In this document: in pieces, positions 61,901 through 64,000 of the stretch
Layout of the letters: each line of letters starts with the position of its first letter
How positions within the stretch are numbered: position 1 is the stretch's first letter
NCBI GenBank assembly: GCA_034008185.1
Contig: CM067095.1
Coordinates: 3,890,610-3,954,609, forward strand
DNA: 64,000 bases
Source of the DNA: Gorsachius magnificus
Taxonomy: Eukaryota; Chordata; Aves; Pelecaniformes; Ardeidae
Direction: 5' to 3'
The notes under the pieces: generated by a model
The model's database searches: none
Told to the model about the DNA's origin: nothing
Seen by the model: the letters and a program-made list of their open reading frames with translations, nothing else
Program-made: the position numbers and the translations under genes

Positions 61901-64000
61901 TGTTCATATGTGTGTCTTGTTTCTTTTTTGCTAAAAAAAAAAAAAAAATCTTTTCTACTTTATCCTCTCATTCAAACACACTGCTAAATTGGGAGATGGA
62001 CTGGCTAAACTGGCAGTCCTTCTCCAAGAGCATCTGCAGCTCATGTCTGCATGACGTGATGATTCTATAGGCAGGAAATTTTAAAGGGCAAACTGGATGG
62101 ACTTTGGAACGTTATTTTCTTTTAGGTACCAGTTTTGCCTGTGATACCTGTGGAATTCTGGTACCTTTTAGTGCAGATTTTATGTAGAGCTGCAGGACTT
62201 GGAATTTTGTGGGTAAGATGTTGTTTATCCTCAGGTGGAGACGGATGGCGACTATATGAATATATAACTAGGCATTTCATTGCCACTGTCAGCGCTGATT
62301 GCAAGTACCTACAAACCACCATTTCTTTCAGTATTGGCCCTGAACGTTTTACCTGTATTGGAAAAGTGGTAACTTCACCAGGTAAGGCAAATTGGGGAGT
62401 AAGTAGATAACTACAGATTTTTTTTTTTTTCCCCATTAATACATTGAATGGATACAAAAGTGAAGCTTTGGGGGCAGGTACAATTTTGAAGACACTTTTT
62501 AAGCTATCAAGACCAGAGACCAAATCTTTGTCTCATTTCCATATTTCAATTAGAATAGAAAAAGTCTTATTTTTCGTGTAGTAGTCTTGAAGATTTAATG
62601 CCATATTTGCCTGTGTGAATACCAGTCTTTTTATAGACAGCAGATGCTTTTTGAGGGTTAAATTACACAAAGGCAGATTGTTTTCTTGGGCCTCTGTAAA
62701 ATGAATGTAGCACCACCAGTGAGATTTTTATGGCAAGCTGGCCCAATAGTCCTTATTACATTAATATGACTTACTATTTGTATGTCCTTTTTAAGAAACT
62801 CTTCCGATCCACTCTGGCACTGTGTTTTCATTCAAGGAAAGTGTTTACTTTTTTTCATACATTAGCCTGACTTGAGTCACACACAAAATAGATCTGATGC
62901 AGCATAGTGGGTGTTACCGTCTTGTGATACTGCATTGCCTCGGTATTCCTAGCCTCGGATATTTTCTGCATGGTATGGCAGCCAGCCTCTTAACTTTGAT
63001 CTGTATAATGTGGCCAATGTTAAAATTAGAAAGTATACCTTGGCCTTTTGAAAGCTGTGAAGATAAGCTCTCATTATTTTTGTTTGTTTGTTTCCTTACC
63101 TCCAGGGTTCACAGAAATTATGCCGTGGCACAGCATCCCATTAGAAGAGAGCCTTCCCCACTGTGAGAAAGGAGATCTTTTTCCAATTGGTGAAATAAAA
63201 TTGCTGGAAAAGCAAACCAGTCCTCCTGATTACCTGACAGAAGCGGAACTTATCACCCTCATGGAAAAGCATGGCATTGGTAGGAACTCACTTAACTTAC
63301 ACTATCCTGCAATACATCCACCAAGAGTGCAAAGAGTCTGAATTGCTCCTCTGAACTATCTCTGTCAGTAATGACGTTTCATTATTCATTTGAATAGGTA
63401 CAACTCACAGTCTTTTCCCCACACCCCCTTCAAACCACAATGCCTGTAGCATCTCTTAGCAGATGGTAGATTGTCTCTTACTCCACGTTCCTTTCCCTTT
63501 CTTATCCTTATGCCTAGTTTCAGGCCAAAGCAGTATCCTTTCATAACACATCCTTGTCACTTCTCTGGCAGAAAGAGCTGATATGTGGAAGAATGCACCT
63601 CCCCATTTTTAGGAATTATTTGTTTTACAGCTTGCTTCAGCTTTGCTGGCTCCAATAGTCCTTATGTATCTTATTGTTCAGTTTACCACAATACTACTTT
63701 TCTTTTTTAATCTGATTTGTTTCCTTGATGCATTTTCATAAATTTGTCCAGTCAAAACAAACATAGTCTCTTACTCCACTGTGTTTTTCCAGAATAAGTG
63801 ATTGTGAGAATAGGTGTCTTCCCAATAGTAATTCCTTAGAGGAGATTAAAGAACTAAGGTTAAAACATATGTTTCAGACTTCTCAGAACTGCAGAGGATG
63901 TTAAGAGTTGCTGGAGAGGGAAGTTATCTGCTGGAAGTTGGGTAACACTAAAAAGATACCTGAATTTTAAGTAGTCTCGGGAGCACTGTAATTTGACATA
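52871..64000 (+). CDS. TOP3B: DNA topoisomerase III beta (5' part, spliced, continues beyond window)
   Basis: Type IA topoisomerase that nicks and passes single strands of DNA and, unusually, RNA, through a 5'-phosphotyrosine link; it works with TDRD3 in animal cells. Twelve coding exons are visible: 52871-52940, 53695-53826, 54872-54978, 56360-56434, 57372-57568, 58009-58140, 59208-59321, 60175-60265, 60577-60731, 60961-61066, 62235-62381 and 63106-63279, all with GT-AG borders and, apart from exon 6, compatible phases. They cover about residues 1-509 of about 862. The Toprim domain is at the N terminus (E9, K10; D117, D119, E121). The catalytic tyrosine is Y336 in [13 protein letters not shown]. 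Exon 6 is frameshifted as written, so a literal reading stops just inside exon 7. Introns hold only T- and A-runs (for example 53643-53660, 57976-57993, 61933-61948). The zinc-finger and RGG C terminus lies outside the window. Confidence 0.98.
53695..53826 (+). CDS. TOP3B: TOP3B coding exon 2
   Basis: 132 bases with acceptor TTTTCACAG and donor GTATTT. Encodes residues 24-68, including [13 protein letters not shown] and [12 protein letters not shown], part of the Toprim domain; the SVCGH(V/L) segment is typical of topoisomerase III. Phase 1 to phase 1. Confidence 0.97.
54872..54978 (+). CDS. TOP3B: TOP3B coding exon 3
   Basis: 107 bases, acceptor CTTTTCAG, donor GTATTC. Encodes residues 68-103: [15 protein letters not shown], then [19 protein letters not shown]. 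Ends in phase 0. Confidence 0.97.
56360..56434 (+). CDS. TOP3B: TOP3B coding exon 4 (Toprim DxDxE)
   Basis: 75 bases, in phase 0 at both ends. Encodes residues 104-128, with [15 protein letters not shown]117, D119 and E121 form the acidic Toprim triad that holds the catalytic metal. Confidence 0.98.
57372..57568 (+). CDS. TOP3B: TOP3B coding exon 5
   Basis: 197 bases, acceptor TTCATTAG, donor GTGACA. Encodes residues 129-193 plus two bases of 194: [18 protein letters not shown], then [19 protein letters not shown] and [18 protein letters not shown], the start of the type IA core. Intact. Confidence 0.97.
58009..58140 (+). CDS. TOP3B: TOP3B coding exon 6, damaged as assembled
   Basis: Acceptor CTCTTAG and donor GTAAGT are good. 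The exon opens with RFQTKYF and, in another frame, ends with [20 protein letters not shown] then AK, both correct. Between about 58027 and 58075 the sequence no longer encodes the conserved SLISFGPCQTPTLGF segment. Only traces remain (TCCTTTGGGCCC). The exon has 132 bases where 157 are expected from the human residue count, a net loss of 25, so the frame is lost. Read literally, translation continues in the wrong frame and stops at TGA at 59209-59211. See the finding on this exon. Confidence 0.9.
59208..59321 (+). CDS. TOP3B: TOP3B coding exon 7
   Basis: 114 bases, acceptor CCAATAG, donor GTAATA, phase 0 at both ends. Encodes about residues 247-284: [20 protein letters not shown], then [18 protein letters not shown]. 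Intact. Confidence 0.96.
60175..60265 (+). CDS. TOP3B: TOP3B coding exon 8
   Basis: 91 bases, acceptor TTTCCTAG, donor GTATGT. Encodes about residues 285-315: [20 protein letters not shown], then [10 protein letters not shown]. Intact; ends in phase 1. Confidence 0.96.
60577..60731 (+). CDS. TOP3B: TOP3B coding exon 9 (catalytic tyrosine)
   Basis: 155 bases, acceptor CGTCTTAG, donor GTGAGT. Encodes [18 protein letters not shown], then [20 protein letters not shown]. The active-site tyrosine is the TAC at 60639-60641 (Y336 when exon 6 is counted at family length), followed by PRTET, the family signature. Confidence 0.98.
60961..61066 (+). CDS. TOP3B: TOP3B coding exon 10
   Basis: 106 bases, acceptor TTTCACCCAG, donor GTATAG. 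Encodes [20 protein letters not shown], then [27 protein letters not shown] is a hallmark of topoisomerase III beta. Ends in phase 1. Confidence 0.97.
62235..62381 (+). CDS. TOP3B: TOP3B coding exon 11
   Basis: 147 bases, acceptor TTATCCTCAG, donor GTAAGG. Encodes [20 protein letters not shown], then [19 protein letters not shown]. Intact. Confidence 0.97.
63106..63279 (+). CDS. TOP3B: TOP3B coding exon 12 (last in window)
   Basis: 174 bases, acceptor TTACCTCCAG, donor GTAGGA. Encodes [18 protein letters not shown], then [20 protein letters not shown], reaching about residue 509. The next exon must supply the following TDAS-type segment and lies beyond 64000. Confidence 0.97.
63280..64000 (+). 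other. TOP3B: TOP3B intron 12 (partial)
   Basis: Starts with GTAGGA after exon 12 and runs to the window edge. I see no further exon or repeat in it. Confidence 0.85.

Noticed and set aside
52871..63279. TOP3B as a pseudogene
   Set aside because: Exon-intron structure, splice sites, phases and all catalytic residues are intact apart from one short patch in one exon; a processed or decayed copy would not look like this.

Overview
The window is vertebrate, almost certainly avian, genomic DNA: a spliced topoisomerase gene with short GT-AG introns, three CpG islands, long AT-rich non-coding stretches and a single recognisable interspersed repeat, a CR1 LINE fragment (the dominant retroposon of birds and other reptiles). 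A crocodilian or turtle is not strictly excluded. There is no bacterial-style gene organisation and no CRISPR array; I recognised no tRNA or rRNA.

Left part (about 1-6,650). Two microRNA hairpins lie on the minus strand: a miR-301-family precursor (about 1873-1957) and a miR-130-family precursor (about 3126-3197). Both mature arms are legible on each hairpin. Upstream of them on that strand is a strong CpG island (about 4,850-6,640). Its right edge carries three evenly spaced CCAAT boxes (NF-Y type), a TATA-like stretch and a CRE-like GACGTC palindrome. The simplest reading is a promoter driving a minus-strand primary transcript that is cut into both microRNAs.

Middle part (about 6,650-52,050). 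About 45 kb with no coding exon I can support. It holds a second, smaller CpG island (about 10,960-11,250) flanked by ATTGATTA motifs, a few very long homopolymers (T40, G24), AT-rich stretches rich in TAAT cores, and some individually striking sites: a perfect DR5 nuclear-receptor element at 23370-23386, an NK2-like palindrome, and a palindrome pair near 30.2-30.6 kb. The CR1 fragment (48088-48512, minus orientation) sits near the right end. This looks like a regulatory or intergenic desert rather than gene body.

Right part (about 52,070-64,000). The plus-strand gene TOP3B (DNA topoisomerase III beta) starts in the third CpG island. A probable non-coding exon 1, the start-codon exon and eleven further coding exons are resolved to the base, covering about residues 1-509 of a protein of about 862 residues; the rest lies beyond the window. 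The Toprim residues and the catalytic tyrosine (Y336) are intact. Coding exon 6 (58009-58140) is damaged as written: about 25 bases shorter than the family needs, which shifts the frame. With every other exon clean, a local consensus error is more likely than a true pseudogene.

The microRNA pair and TOP3B both belong to the 22q11.2 neighbourhood in human, so the window is a syntenic block. Here they are transcribed away from each other across a 46-kb interval, and the genes lying between them in human are missing from that interval.
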